DNA of 64,000 nt from Thermoflexus sp042408815 (GCF_042408815.1 NZ_JBHOQR010000005.1:1-64000); one strand, 5' to 3'; positions 42,156-51,040 are shown, counted from the first letter of the stretch. Program-made: numbers and translations. Notes: generated by a model not told the origin, from the sequence alone.

Positions 42156-42758
42156 ATGCGTCGATGGACATGGAGAGGACGGAGAGCCCAGAGCATCGTG
42201 GAGCTAGCGATCCTGCTGCCCCTCTTCCTGATCCTCATCGCCGGCCTAACCGAACTGGGGTTCGCGATCGCTGCATATCTTTCTCTCCAGGATGCCGTGC
42301 GGGAGGCCGCCCGCTTCGGGGCCGACGGCGATCCTTGTCTGTATGCCGATCATCAGGAGGATCCCCGAGACCCTGGCGCCGTTTGCGACAGTGACCTGTT
42401 CATGACCCCGGTTTCCCAACGCTTCGATGAAGCCTTCCGTCCATACACGATGAACGCGAGCCTGGGGGACGATCTGGTGATCTCCGCCTTCGGCATCCGA
42501 CAGGACGGCACGCTGGCCTGGCGGCTCCCCCGCAATGCCCCTAACGGGTGGTCCCGTTTCCGCAATCGGAGCTCCCGGGTCACGGATGCGGCGATCGCCG
42601 CCCAGATCGGCCACTCCCCCAGCAAAGGGGTACTGGTGGTGGAGGCGTATTACCACTACCGCCAGCGTCTGGGCCTGTTCACCTGGGCGTTCCCGGAAAT
42701 CATCCCGATGTATGCATCGGCCTGGATGCCGCTGCCTTCGGTGGATCCGATGGAATGA
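42156..42758 (+). CDS. TadE-like minor pilin
   Basis: The 200-residue protein starts with the pilin-like helix (RAQSIVELAILLPLFLILIA, then GLTELGFAIAAYLSLQDAVR) and continues as a larger domain with two Cys in the first third and GVLVVEAYYHYRQRL near the end. GGGAGGGATCG lies ahead of ATG 42156. It is the first gene of the + strand operon and is 59 bases before the vWA TadG gene. Confidence 0.86.
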   Translation: MRRWTWRGRRAQSIVELAILLPLFLILIAGLTELGFAIAAYLSLQDAVREAARFGADGDPCLYADHQEDPRDPGAVCDSDLFMTPVSQRFDEAFRPYTMNASLGDDLVISAFGIRQDGTLAWRLPRNAPNGWSRFRNRSSRVTDAAIAAQIGHSPSKGVLVVEAYYHYRQRLGLFTWAFPEIIPMYASAWMPLPSVDPME

Positions 42759-42817
42759 ACGAGGCGCAGGTCGGCAGGGCTTCTCCGGCGCCCCAAGGGA
42801 GATCAGGAGGTGGAGCT

Positions 42818-44329
42818 ATGCGCCGCCGCGGGCAGATTGTGGTTCTCTTTGCCTTGATGCTGGTGGGGCTGCTGGCCCTGGCCGGCCTGGCGATGGATGG
42901 CGCCCGCCTCTATGCTGCCCGACACCGCCTGCAGCACGCCCTGGATGGAGCGGCCCTGGCCGGCTCCAACCAGTTCCGCGTCGGCCGCACCCTTGCCGAT
43001 ATCCAGCAGGCCGCCCGGGATTTCCTGACCGCTCAGGGCTTCGATGTGGCCACCATCCGGGTCTATACATGCGATGACCCAGGCCCTTACGCCGCGGAGC
43101 TCTGCACCACTCCCCGTCGCAAGCTGGTGCGCGTCGAAGCCGAGGTCGTCGTCCCTATGACCTTCATGCGGGTGGTGGGTTGGTCGAGCGCGCGGCTCTC
43201 CGGCTCCGCGACCGGAGAGGCAGCCTCCGTCGATCTGGTGCTGATCATTGACAACTCGGAGTCAATGGCTTATGACACCCGGATGGTGCTCACTCAGGGT
43301 AACCCCATCGTCTGCATTCCCACGGACTCCCCCAACCCCAATCCGGAATGCCCCAAACCCCAGAAGCCGCACTTCTGCAACCCCCATGATATCTGCGAGC
43401 CTTTCCGCTCCGTGCGCCAGGCGGCTCGCGAGTTCGCCGAGCGGATGTATTACCCCTACGATCGCGTAGCTGTGGTCTCCTTCGACCGTCAAGCCCGCCT
43501 GCTGGTGGATCTCAACGGGGGGACGAGCCTCGCCACTGTTCAGAACGCGATCCAGAGCATCCAGGTTTACGACCCCGCCCAGAACGCCCAAACTGCGAAA
43601 TGCGCCGGGATGGATTGCACCTCTGGAAATTGCCGTCCGGTTTCTGTGCTGGTGCCGGGGCCAGACACTGACCCACGCCCATGCCCCAGTAGCAACGTCC
43701 AAGGAGCTCTCCGCTTGGCCTACAATATCCTGGCCACCCAAGGACGGCCAGCGGAGACCGGCGCCCTTTGGGCCATCGTGATGCTGAGTGACGCCGCGGC
43801 CAACGCCACGGATCCCTCTCCAAGCTCGCCGGATCCGGTAGCGAGGGACTTCGGGCTCTGCCCTCGCTACAACCCACCCCCCAGCTGGGGTGCGCCCACC
43901 TGGTACTGGGGGGATCCGGGGTACCGTCCGTTTTGTCAGGATGGCGACTTCGAAACGCGTCATCCCCCATCTGATCCCCGATATGATGCGGAGGACGCCG
44001 CGCTCGATATGGTGGATGTGCTCCGAGAGGCCAACATCGTGGTCTTCTCCATTGGCTATGGCAGCGGAATGCACAACCTGAACGTACGCCCGGGCCAGGG
44101 ACGGGATCCAGACGTTGGGGAGAAGTTCATGCGCTACTTGGCCGACAGCACCGATGGCAACAATCAGGCGGACTGCCTGCAGAGCGGAAGCGACTGGTTC
44201 AGCCCAGGGGCGGTCTGGAAGCCGCAGGGGCAGTCATGCAGCAACTATTTCTACGCCCCGGACGCTGCAACGCTGCAGCAGATCTTCCGTGAGATCGCCC
44301 GCCGGATTTTCACCCGTTTGAATCGATAG
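42818..44329 (+). CDS. TadG-type protein with von Willebrand A domain
   Basis: The 503-residue protein has the TadG helix (RRRGQIVVLFALMLVGLLAL, then GLAMDGARLYAARHRLQHAL) and a vWA domain (about 128-500). The MIDAS D-x-S-x-S motif is intact (D135, S137, S139 in IDNSES), so it probably binds a metal and a protein or surface ligand. The vWA fold carries a Cys-rich insert (about 150-200 and 255-275) that may form disulfide bonds. ATG 42818 has AGGAGG 7 bases ahead. It could act as a pilus-tip adhesin; this is inference. Confidence 0.87.
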   Translation: MRRRGQIVVLFALMLVGLLALAGLAMDGARLYAARHRLQHALDGAALAGSNQFRVGRTLADIQQAARDFLTAQGFDVATIRVYTCDDPGPYAAELCTTPRRKLVRVEAEVVVPMTFMRVVGWSSARLSGSATGEAASVDLVLIIDNSESMAYDTRMVLTQGNPIVCIPTDSPNPNPECPKPQKPHFCNPHDICEPFRSVRQAAREFAERMYYPYDRVAVVSFDRQARLLVDLNGGTSLATVQNAIQSIQVYDPAQNAQTAKCAGMDCTSGNCRPVSVLVPGPDTDPRPCPSSNVQGALRLAYNILATQGRPAETGALWAIVMLSDAAANATDPSPSSPDPVARDFGLCPRYNPPPSWGAPTWYWGDPGYRPFCQDGDFETRHPPSDPRYDAEDAALDMVDVLREANIVVFSIGYGSGMHNLNVRPGQGRDPDVGEKFMRYLADSTDGNNQADCLQSGSDWFSPGAVWKPQGQSCSNYFYAPDAATLQQIFREIARRIFTRLNR

Positions 44330-44365
44330 ACGGGTTTTCCGTCGCATGGCTGAGGAGGGGGAATC

Positions 44366-45256
44366 ATGCGCCGAATGGCCCAAGGGACGCTGGAGTTCGC
44401 CGTGGCCCTGCCGATCTTTCTCCTTCTGGTTTTCATGGTTATCGAGCTGGCCCGGGTGTTCTACGCGTGGGCGACCATCGAGAATAATGCCCGGGCGGCG
44501 GCCCGCTATCTCTCCACCGGGCAATACGACCCGGCCTTCTGCCTCAGCGGCTGCGCCGATGAGGCGGATCGGGAACAGGCTCGGCTCCGGGCCGGCCTGG
44601 AACGAGGTCGGGAGATCCTTTACGGCCTCCTGATCACGCAGTTCGGAGAGCAAGCCGGGGGGCCGGGCTCCGATGCCCCAGGTTTCTATGGGGTCACGAT
44701 CTGCAGCAGCCGGCCGGGCTTTGAGTTCGATCCGGCTACGCTGCGCTGCGTCCCAGGGAACGATGCCGGGGGCCCTGGGGATCGGGTCGTGGTGGTGGTC
44801 CGCCACAACCATATGATCATCACCCCCCTCCTCCGGCCCATTGTGGCCTATATCCCCCTGATCGCCCGCCGCGAGGTGATCAACGAGCGCTTCCGGACCG
44901 TCCGCCTGTTGGGGCTGCCGCCGGAGATCCCGACGGTCGTGCCGCCGCCGACGCCTACGTTCACGCCGGCTCCCACGGATACCCCCACGCCCCCGCCGCC
45001 GCCGACGGCTACGCCGACGCCAACAGCTACCTTCACGCCCACGCCCACTCGCACCCCGACGCCGACGGTGTGCCCGCCCGGGGTTTGCACCCCCACCCCC
45101 ACTCCTACACCCACCCGTACCTGGACGCCCACGCCGACTCCTACCCGCACGCCCACCCGTACCCCGACGCCAGTGTGGACGCCCACCCGCACGCCCACCC
45201 GCACCCCGACGTCCACGCCGACGATGACGCCCACGCCGGGTGGCTTTGACGGGTGA
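44366..45256 (+). CDS. TadE-like minor pilin with long Thr/Pro tail
   Basis: The 296-residue product has the TadE helix (QGTLEFAVALPIFLLLVFMV, then IELARVFYAWATIENNARAA) and a pilin-like domain to about residue 190. A tail of roughly 100 residues follows, almost only Thr, Pro and Arg (repeated TPTPTPTRT units). This would be a long rigid extended stalk. AGGAGGGGG precedes ATG 44366. The CARDB-like gene follows after 28 bases. Confidence 0.84.
   Translation: MRRMAQGTLEFAVALPIFLLLVFMVIELARVFYAWATIENNARAAARYLSTGQYDPAFCLSGCADEADREQARLRAGLERGREILYGLLITQFGEQAGGPGSDAPGFYGVTICSSRPGFEFDPATLRCVPGNDAGGPGDRVVVVVRHNHMIITPLLRPIVAYIPLIARREVINERFRTVRLLGLPPEIPTVVPPPTPTFTPAPTDTPTPPPPPTATPTPTATFTPTPTRTPTPTVCPPGVCTPTPTPTPTRTWTPTPTPTRTPTRTPTPVWTPTRTPTRTPTSTPTMTPTPGGFDG
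44940..45245 (+). repeat. Low-complexity Thr/Pro-coding tandem repeat
   Basis: About 300 bases of degenerate ACG/CCC-type repeat (recurring acgcccac, cccgcacg units) encode the Thr/Pro tail of the TadE-like protein. Similar stretches occur in the LPQTG gene (about 35.9-36.1 kb) and the SH3 genes. They are coding, not intergenic, and probably vary in length. Confidence 0.8.
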
Positions 45257-45284
45257 ACAGAGCGAAAGAGAGGAGGAGTCAAAG

Positions 45285-46436
45285 ATGCAAAGGGGGAGGG
45301 TCGTCCGGCTTATGGGACTCATTCTAATAGGACTGGGGCTTCTGGGCGCCCTGATCGGACGCGGGAGCGCCCAGACCCTTCCGCCCCCGCCCCCTCCTCC
45401 ATGGCCGGCTCCTCCTGCCCCGGCGCCGGGGATGTATGCTGCTGAGACGCCTCCCAACGCCCGATGGCAGACCATGACCATCGGCATCGCGGATCCGGGA
45501 AACCCCTATCTCCCGATCACCCGGGAAAACCGGGTTGAGAATGCCACCGTGAGCTCCCTGCGCCTTGGGTTTGGAGGGCTCACATTCCCGGAGCTGATCA
45601 CCCGTGTGGAGGCCTGGGCAGAGCCTCAGGATGGCAGCATCACCTGGACGGTGGAACCCACTGGGGTGGTGTTCTATAATGTGCAGCCGACTCATACCCT
45701 CTTCGCCTCCTGGGTCACCACGGCCTACGCCCGATATGAGCCGCCGGAATACGAGATCACCGTTGGGACCATCGGGCGGGAGGGCTTTGATTTCGCCACC
45801 GGGATGGCGGTGCAATTGCCCGCGGGCGTCTATACGGTTACCTATGCCCGGATCGTCTCCACCAGCCACGAGGGGTTGAGCCCTTTTCCCCTTTACGTGC
45901 CCGGAGGCCTCGTCTGGCCGATGGCGCGCTTCACCACCACCCCAGAGAGCCGGGCATGGGTCACATATACCTTCCGCCTGGGGGATCTGCGGAATCGATC
46001 GGAAGCCACGCTCCCGGATCTGATCCCCCTCACCCTGACCTTGCGGATCCATAGGGGAAGCACTCAGGTGAACGCATGGATCCGCAATGCGGGCGCCGCC
46101 GCGGTCCCATCACGGGTCGGCGGCTTTCTGGTCGCTTTGCAGCAACGCGCCCCTGGCGATCCCCCGGCCAGCCCGACGGACGGCGGGGGGTTCGAGACGT
46201 GGATGCAGGGACCCACCGGTGTGTGGCTTCCTCCTTTGAGCCCCGGCCACGAGGTTCTGATCACGGGAACCGCCTCGCTCCAGCCCGGTCGATGCCTGTT
46301 CCTGAACGTGGATGTGGATCCCTTCGGGGAAAGCCCTCTGACCGGGCGGGTCTGGGAGGCCCGGGAGGACAACAACGTGGCCGGGATCTGCCCACACGTC
46401 CTCTTCCTCCCTCTGATCCTGCGCAGTCCTCCGTAA
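45285..46436 (+). CDS. Secreted CARDB-like protein ending in LPLILR motif
   Basis: The 383-residue protein has a signal peptide (LMGLILIGLGLLGALIGRGS, cleavage near SAQ), a Pro-rich start, a large beta-rich middle of unknown family and a CARDB-like C-terminal domain (VNAWIRNAGAAAVPSRVGGF, then FLNVDVDPFGESPLTG). It ends FLPLILRSPP, like the kelch protein. GAGGAGGAG precedes ATG 45285. It follows the TadE-like gene by 28 bases, so it is probably part of the pilin operon. Confidence 0.75.
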   Translation: MQRGRVVRLMGLILIGLGLLGALIGRGSAQTLPPPPPPPWPAPPAPAPGMYAAETPPNARWQTMTIGIADPGNPYLPITRENRVENATVSSLRLGFGGLTFPELITRVEAWAEPQDGSITWTVEPTGVVFYNVQPTHTLFASWVTTAYARYEPPEYEITVGTIGREGFDFATGMAVQLPAGVYTVTYARIVSTSHEGLSPFPLYVPGGLVWPMARFTTTPESRAWVTYTFRLGDLRNRSEATLPDLIPLTLTLRIHRGSTQVNAWIRNAGAAAVPSRVGGFLVALQQRAPGDPPASPTDGGGFETWMQGPTGVWLPPLSPGHEVLITGTASLQPGRCLFLNVDVDPFGESPLTGRVWEAREDNNVAGICPHVLFLPLILRSPP

Positions 46437-46526
46437 ATTCTCCCGCCTGCCCTCGCCTCCAGTAAAATCAACAACCGGGAAGGGACCTCCCGGACGGCAC
46501 GCCGGAACAGGGAACCGGAGGCATGG

Positions 46527-48050
46527 ATGATCCGCCGGTGGGAACGCGGGATGATCGGATTCGGGGTGGCGTTGCTGGTCGCCTGCCTGGCCCGGCCGGT
46601 GATGGTGACCGTCATCGCGGACGGCCAGCGCCGCATCCTCTATGCCCGCGGTCCAACGGTCCGAGAGGCGCTGGCCCAGGCAGGCATCCTCCTCGGGGAT
46701 CTGGATCGGGTTACGCCGCCGGAGAACCTGCCCATTCGCCCCGGGATGGTGATCACGGTCACCCGTATCACCCAGACCCTGGAGGTACAGGAGGTCCCGA
46801 TCCCGTTCCCCCGACAGATCCTGAAGGACGCCCGGCTGGCTCCCGGGGAAAACCGCCTGATCCGCCGGGGCGAACCCGGCGTCGAACGGGTGACCGTCCG
46901 GATCACATGGGCCGATGGCCAACCGGTGGAGCGCCAGGAGATCCACCGGGAACGCCTGCGGGATCCGGTTCCCGAGATCGTGGCGGTCAGCTTGCTGGGC
47001 GAGGTGGTCTCTATGCCGATCTCCGGCACGCTGGTCTTCCTGGCCCATCGAGACGCATGGCGCGTCGCTGGGGAAACGACCCGGATCCTGCCGCTCACGA
47101 ACCTAGGGGATCTGGACGGACGGATCTTCACGTTGTCTCCCGATGGCGGCCTCCTCCTGTTCTCCCGCTCCCCCCTGACATCCCCCCGCCCGCTCCTGAA
47201 CACCCTCTGGGGGCTGAACCTCCGCGCCGATCCGCCACGCCCGCAGCCAGCCGGGCTGGAAAACGTGCTCTGGCTGGAATGGTCCCCCCGGGGGGATCGT
47301 CTGGCCTTTGCCACTGGGGAGCCGAGCCCCGGGCCGCCAGGCTGGCGGGCGCATAACGACCTCTGGATTGGCCGATGGACAAACGGACGGATTGAAGCCC
47401 GCCAGGTGCTGACGCCGACCGCTGGCGGCCCTTACGGATGGTGGGGCATGGCCTGGGCCTGGTCTCCGGATGGCCGCCGTCTGGCCTTCGGGCGCACGGA
47501 TGGGATCGGGATGCTGGATCTGGGGAGCCTACAAGTGACCATCCTGCTCACCTTCCCGGTTTATGAAACCCGGAGCGCCTGGGCCTGGGTGCCCGCCCTC
47601 GCCTGGTCCCCGGATGGCCGATACCTCGCTGCCCTCGTTCATGGCCCTCCCCGCTCCGGAGAGCCCCCCGAGCAATCCACCCGCTTTGATCTCTGGATCC
47701 TGGCCGTGGATGCCGGATGGGCGCGCCCGTTGATCGAGGATGTCGGGATATGGGCGGGCGTGCTCTGGAGCGACCAGGGCCTCTTTTTCGGCCAGGCCCA
47801 TCAGCCCGAGGCCGGGGACGCTTCCCGTTATGACCTCTACTGGGCCGATCACGATGGGAGCGATCGACGGCGCTTATTCCCGCCAGAGGGGGAGATTGGC
47901 TTCGGCGGCCAGCCCGATATGCGCTGGGGACCCGACGGGCGAAGCCTCCTGGTGCGCTATCAGGGGGACCTCTACCGGATTGCCCTCCCTTCCGGCCGGA
48001 TCGATCGCCTCACCGCTCGGGGGGACATCGCGGCGATGGCATGGCGCTGA
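46527..48050 (+). CDS. DUF348/G5 and beta-propeller membrane-anchored protein
   Basis: The 507-residue protein has an N-terminal helix (MIGFGVALLVACLARPVMVT), a DUF348 domain (about 26-82: VTVIADGQRRILYARGPTVR) and a G5 domain (about 84-160). About six WD40/TolB-type blades follow (WSPRGDRLAFATG, WSPDGRRLAFGRT, WSPDGRYLAALVH, WGPDGRSLLVRYQ). DUF348/G5 modules occur in wall-active Rpf/YabE-like proteins; the propeller replaces the usual hydrolase. GGAGG is 6 bases before ATG 46527. It may follow the pilin operon but is separated by 90 bases. Confidence 0.8.
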   Translation: MIRRWERGMIGFGVALLVACLARPVMVTVIADGQRRILYARGPTVREALAQAGILLGDLDRVTPPENLPIRPGMVITVTRITQTLEVQEVPIPFPRQILKDARLAPGENRLIRRGEPGVERVTVRITWADGQPVERQEIHRERLRDPVPEIVAVSLLGEVVSMPISGTLVFLAHRDAWRVAGETTRILPLTNLGDLDGRIFTLSPDGGLLLFSRSPLTSPRPLLNTLWGLNLRADPPRPQPAGLENVLWLEWSPRGDRLAFATGEPSPGPPGWRAHNDLWIGRWTNGRIEARQVLTPTAGGPYGWWGMAWAWSPDGRRLAFGRTDGIGMLDLGSLQVTILLTFPVYETRSAWAWVPALAWSPDGRYLAALVHGPPRSGEPPEQSTRFDLWILAVDAGWARPLIEDVGIWAGVLWSDQGLFFGQAHQPEAGDASRYDLYWADHDGSDRRRLFPPEGEIGFGGQPDMRWGPDGRSLLVRYQGDLYRIALPSGRIDRLTARGDIAAMAWR

Positions 48051-48111
48051 AGGCCGGGTTCCCTGTGGAGACAGCTCCTTCCACCGTTCGGAGCGGACGG
48101 CCATGGCCTGT

Positions 48112-48963
48112 TTATGGATCCATCCCGATCCGGAATCCGGGATTTTCATTCGCCGGGGGAATCCGGGTGAAGCGAGGGCCTGTTACCGCCTGCCCGGCCG
48201 GGGTCTGTCGCCTCCGAAAATCTGCTGGAGCAGAGAGGGGATAGAGGTAGCGGTGGGGGATGGCAGGGAAGTCGGCGTAAACCCCGCGTCGCTCCGGCGG
48301 CAGCAACGCCGCGATCTGTGCCATCAGCTCATCCGTCGCCTCCCGCAGCGCCTCCCGGCTCCGCTCCTCGGGGATTTCCACCCGGAAAGGCGGGCCGAAA
48401 ACCACCCGCACCGGTGTGCGCCGGAGCCGGCGGATATTGAACTTGAAGCGATCGGTTCCATCCACGCCCACCGGCACGATCGGGGCGCCCGTGCGCCAGG
48501 CCAGGTAGACAGCTCCCTCTTTCCCCGGGATCAGCGCGCCGGTGGGGCTGCGAGTGCCCTCCGGGGCGATAAGCAACACCCCGCCCATCCGAAGCACTTC
48601 CAGGGCGGTCTGGACGGCCCGGCGATCGACCTCCCCCCGTCGGACCGGGAAGGCATCGAAGGCGGTGACCAGGGGGCCCAGCACGACATCGCGGAAGACC
48701 TCGGCCTTGGCCATGGGGAGCACCTTGCGCCGTAGGAGGCTGACCACCAGCACTGGATCCAGGAAGCTGATGTGATTGATGGCCAGGATCACAGGCCCAG
48801 CGGGGGGGATATTCTCCAGCCCCACGACCTCCAGGCGCAGCACCAGCCGGTAAGCGAGATGAAGCAAGAAGGTCAGGAAGCGGCGCAGCCACGAGTGCCG
48901 ATGGACCCGCGTGGCCGTCGCCCAGCGGGAAGCCCGTTGGAATACCTGTCCCGTTTCCGTCAT
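48112..48963 (-). CDS. plsC: 1-acyl-sn-glycerol-3-phosphate acyltransferase (PlsC family)
   Basis: The 283-residue protein has the PlsC acyltransferase motifs: NHISFLD (the N-H-x-x-x-x-D catalytic pair), FPVRRGEVDRRAV and PEGTRSPTG, with the VPVGVDG block downstream. It converts lysophosphatidic acid to phosphatidic acid in membrane lipid synthesis. It has a hydrophobic segment near residues 25-45. Upstream CAGGAT is a weak site for ATG 48963; longer starts overlap an intergenic hairpin. It lies downstream of prfA. Confidence 0.9.
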   Translation of the reverse strand: MTETGQVFQRASRWATATRVHRHSWLRRFLTFLLHLAYRLVLRLEVVGLENIPPAGPVILAINHISFLDPVLVVSLLRRKVLPMAKAEVFRDVVLGPLVTAFDAFPVRRGEVDRRAVQTALEVLRMGGVLLIAPEGTRSPTGALIPGKEGAVYLAWRTGAPIVPVGVDGTDRFKFNIRRLRRTPVRVVFGPPFRVEIPEERSREALREATDELMAQIAALLPPERRGVYADFPAIPHRYLYPLSAPADFRRRQTPAGQAVTGPRFTRIPPANENPGFRIGMDP

Positions 48964-49019
48964 ATCCTGGCCGCTGAATCCAGATCGTAGAATGCCGGCA
49001 GAAATCAAAAATTGAGGAA

Positions 49020-49041
49020 CGCAGCGGGTTTCCCCGCTGCG
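49020..49041 (-). terminator. Terminator downstream of prfA
   Basis: On the minus strand GCAGCGGG, a GAAA-type loop and CCCGCTGC form a 9-bp stem, followed by a T-rich stretch ending in TTTTT (about 49013-49009). It would end the rnc-prfA transcript before plsC. Confidence 0.6.
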
Positions 49042-49065
49042 CAACCCCTGATGCGATCGGTATTC

Positions 49066-50157
49066 TCAGCGCGTCGCCATCTCTTCCTCCGCTAGCCGGC
49101 GGGTCTGATCATCCAGGATCAGCGCATCGATGAGGGGATCCAGATCGCCATCCAGAATCTCCTGTAAGCGATACAGGGAGAGATTGATCCGGTGATCCGT
49201 GACCCGATTCTGAGGGAAGTTATAGGTACGGATCTTCTCGGCCCGCTCCGCAGTCCCCACCTGGAGGCGGCGAGCCTGGCTGACCTCCGCCTCTCGTTTC
49301 CGGCGCTCCCGCTCATACAGACGGGCCCGCAAGATGGCCAACGCCCGCTGCTTGTTCTGGAACTGGGAGCGTTCATCCTGGCATGAGACCACAATCCCGG
49401 TGGGAATATGGGTGATGCGCACCGCCGTTTCGTTCTTCTGCATGTGCTGCCCACCCGCTGTGCCCGCCCGGAAGGTTTCGATGATCAGGTCCTTGGGATC
49501 GATCTGCACCTCCACCTCATCCATCTCGGGGAGCACTGCAACCGTCGCCGTGCTGGTGTGGATGCGGCCCGAGGCCTCCGTAACGGGCACCCGCTGGACC
49601 CGATGGACACCGCTCTCATATTTGAGGCGGGAATAAGCACCGCGGCCGCGGATCAGGAAGATGACCTCCTTAAAGCCGCCCAGGCCGGTCTCGTTGGCGC
49701 TGAGGAGCTCCACCTCCCAACCTTTCCGCTCCGCGTAACGGGTATACATCCGGAAAAGATCAGCGGCAAACAGGGCGGCCTCTTCTCCACCCGCCCCCGC
49801 GCGGATCTCCATAATGACGTTCTTTTCATCGTTCGGATCGCGGGGGAGCAGGAGGCGCCGGAGCTGCTGCTCAAGGCGCTCCTGCTCCTCGGAGAGGCGC
49901 TCGGCCTCCTCCTGGGCGAGGGCGGCCAGCTCTTCGTCCTCCGTGGTTTCCAGCAACTGCCGCGCCTCTTCCAGCTGTCGACGCACCGCCTGATAGCGGC
50001 GGAAGGTTTCCACAATGGGCTCCAGCTCCTCCCGCTCCTGGCTGAGGATCCGGAGCCGGGAGATATCCGCCGCCACGGCCGGGTCGGCCAGCATCGCGGT
50101 CAGCTCTTCATAGCGCCGTTCAACGGCTTCCAGTTTCTCCAGCCATCGCCGTTCCAT
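49066..50157 (-). CDS. prfA: Peptide chain release factor 1
   Basis: RF1 recognises UAG and UAA and releases the finished peptide. The 363-residue protein matches the family: an N-terminal helical region (1-100), the PxT-type codon-recognition tripeptide PVT (in RVPVTEASGRIHTS), and the GGQ catalytic motif in AGGQHMQKNETAVR. Both differ a little from the E. coli forms (PAT, GGQHVNK). The frame extends 81 bases further upstream, but ATG 50157 gives the normal start. It is downstream of rnc on the same strand. Confidence 0.94.
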   Translation of the reverse strand: MERRWLEKLEAVERRYEELTAMLADPAVAADISRLRILSQEREELEPIVETFRRYQAVRRQLEEARQLLETTEDEELAALAQEEAERLSEEQERLEQQLRRLLLPRDPNDEKNVIMEIRAGAGGEEAALFAADLFRMYTRYAERKGWEVELLSANETGLGGFKEVIFLIRGRGAYSRLKYESGVHRVQRVPVTEASGRIHTSTATVAVLPEMDEVEVQIDPKDLIIETFRAGTAGGQHMQKNETAVRITHIPTGIVVSCQDERSQFQNKQRALAILRARLYERERRKREAEVSQARRLQVGTAERAEKIRTYNFPQNRVTDHRINLSLYRLQEILDGDLDPLIDALILDDQTRRLAEEEMATR

Positions 50158-50206
50158 CGGGAATTCACCGGACAACCGTTGTGCGAAAGACCAGCAGGAT
50201 CGGATG

Positions 50207-51040
50207 TCACGCAGTTCCGATTCCCTGTTCGCCCCCATTCTCGATCCCCAGGCGGATCAGCGCGTTCCGGGCCGCTTCCCGGGTGGCTTCCCGCTTGCTG
50301 GCCCCCTGACCTTCCCCCACGACCTCATCGCCGATCAGCACCTGAACCGTGAAACGGGCTGCGTGGGGGGGGCCTTCCACCGCCACCACCCGATAGACAG
50401 GGGTCTTCCCCCGGACAGCCTGGCTCCAGTGCTGCAGGCGTCCTTTCGGATCATGCCACTCCAGATCCCGCATGGCCTGATCGATGGCCGCGGGGAGCAA
50501 CTGGCCCATCAGGCGTTCGGCTGCCGGCAGCCCCCCATCCAGATACAGAGCGCCCAGGAGCGCCTCGAAGGCATCCGCCAGAACCGAGGGACGGACCCGC
50601 GCGCTTTCCGCCTCCCCCTTCCCGAGGCGGAGCCACCGGCCCAGCTCCAGCTCCTCCGCCCATGCGGCCAGCCGCTCCCCCCGGATTAGGACGGTGCGCA
50701 ACTCCGTCAGGCGTCCCTCCGACCAGCCTGGAAATCGACGGAACAGCTCCGTGCTGACCACCAGCTGAAGGACCGCATCGCCCAGAAATTCCAGGCGCTC
50801 GTTATCCCGGACCCCCTCCTCCGGGTGCTCATTCACATAGGACCGATGGGTGAGGGCTTCCATGAGAAGGGCCCGATCTCGGAAGGACCAGCCCAGGCGT
50901 TTCTCCAGGAGCCGAAAAGGGTCTTCCTCGGAAGGGGAAGCGTGGGGTGAAGGGAGGGGCGAACCGCGAGGCGCGGGTTCCGGCTGCTTTCCCGGACGAT
51001 GCCCCCAGATATGCCCGATCCGAACCCACCAGTTCCCCAT
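50207..51040 (-). CDS. rnc: Ribonuclease III
   Basis: RNase III cuts double-stranded RNA, including rRNA precursors. The 277-residue protein has the catalytic signature NERLEFLGDAVL (about 97-108), a second acidic site (LADAFEALLGALYLDGG) and a C-terminal dsRNA-binding domain (ASKREATREAARNALIRLG near the end). An N-terminal extension of about 35 residues, Pro/Ser-rich, precedes the domain. ATG 51040 with GGGAAA upstream is preferred; the frame continues further upstream into the tRNA region. Confidence 0.94.
   Translation of the reverse strand: MGNWWVRIGHIWGHRPGKQPEPAPRGSPLPSPHASPSEEDPFRLLEKRLGWSFRDRALLMEALTHRSYVNEHPEEGVRDNERLEFLGDAVLQLVVSTELFRRFPGWSEGRLTELRTVLIRGERLAAWAEELELGRWLRLGKGEAESARVRPSVLADAFEALLGALYLDGGLPAAERLMGQLLPAAIDQAMRDLEWHDPKGRLQHWSQAVRGKTPVYRVVAVEGPPHAARFTVQVLIGDEVVGEGQGASKREATREAARNALIRLGIENGGEQGIGTA

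Noticed and set aside
44940..45245. Tandem repeat considered as a possible CRISPR array
   Set aside because: There are no regular repeat-spacer units; the repetition is codon-level Thr/Pro in one frame of a gene.
44845..45282. A Gly/Val-rich open frame (repeated VGVGVRV) opposite the Thr/Pro repeat
   Set aside because: It is the antisense reading of the Thr/Pro-coding repeat of the TadE-like gene and has no start context.
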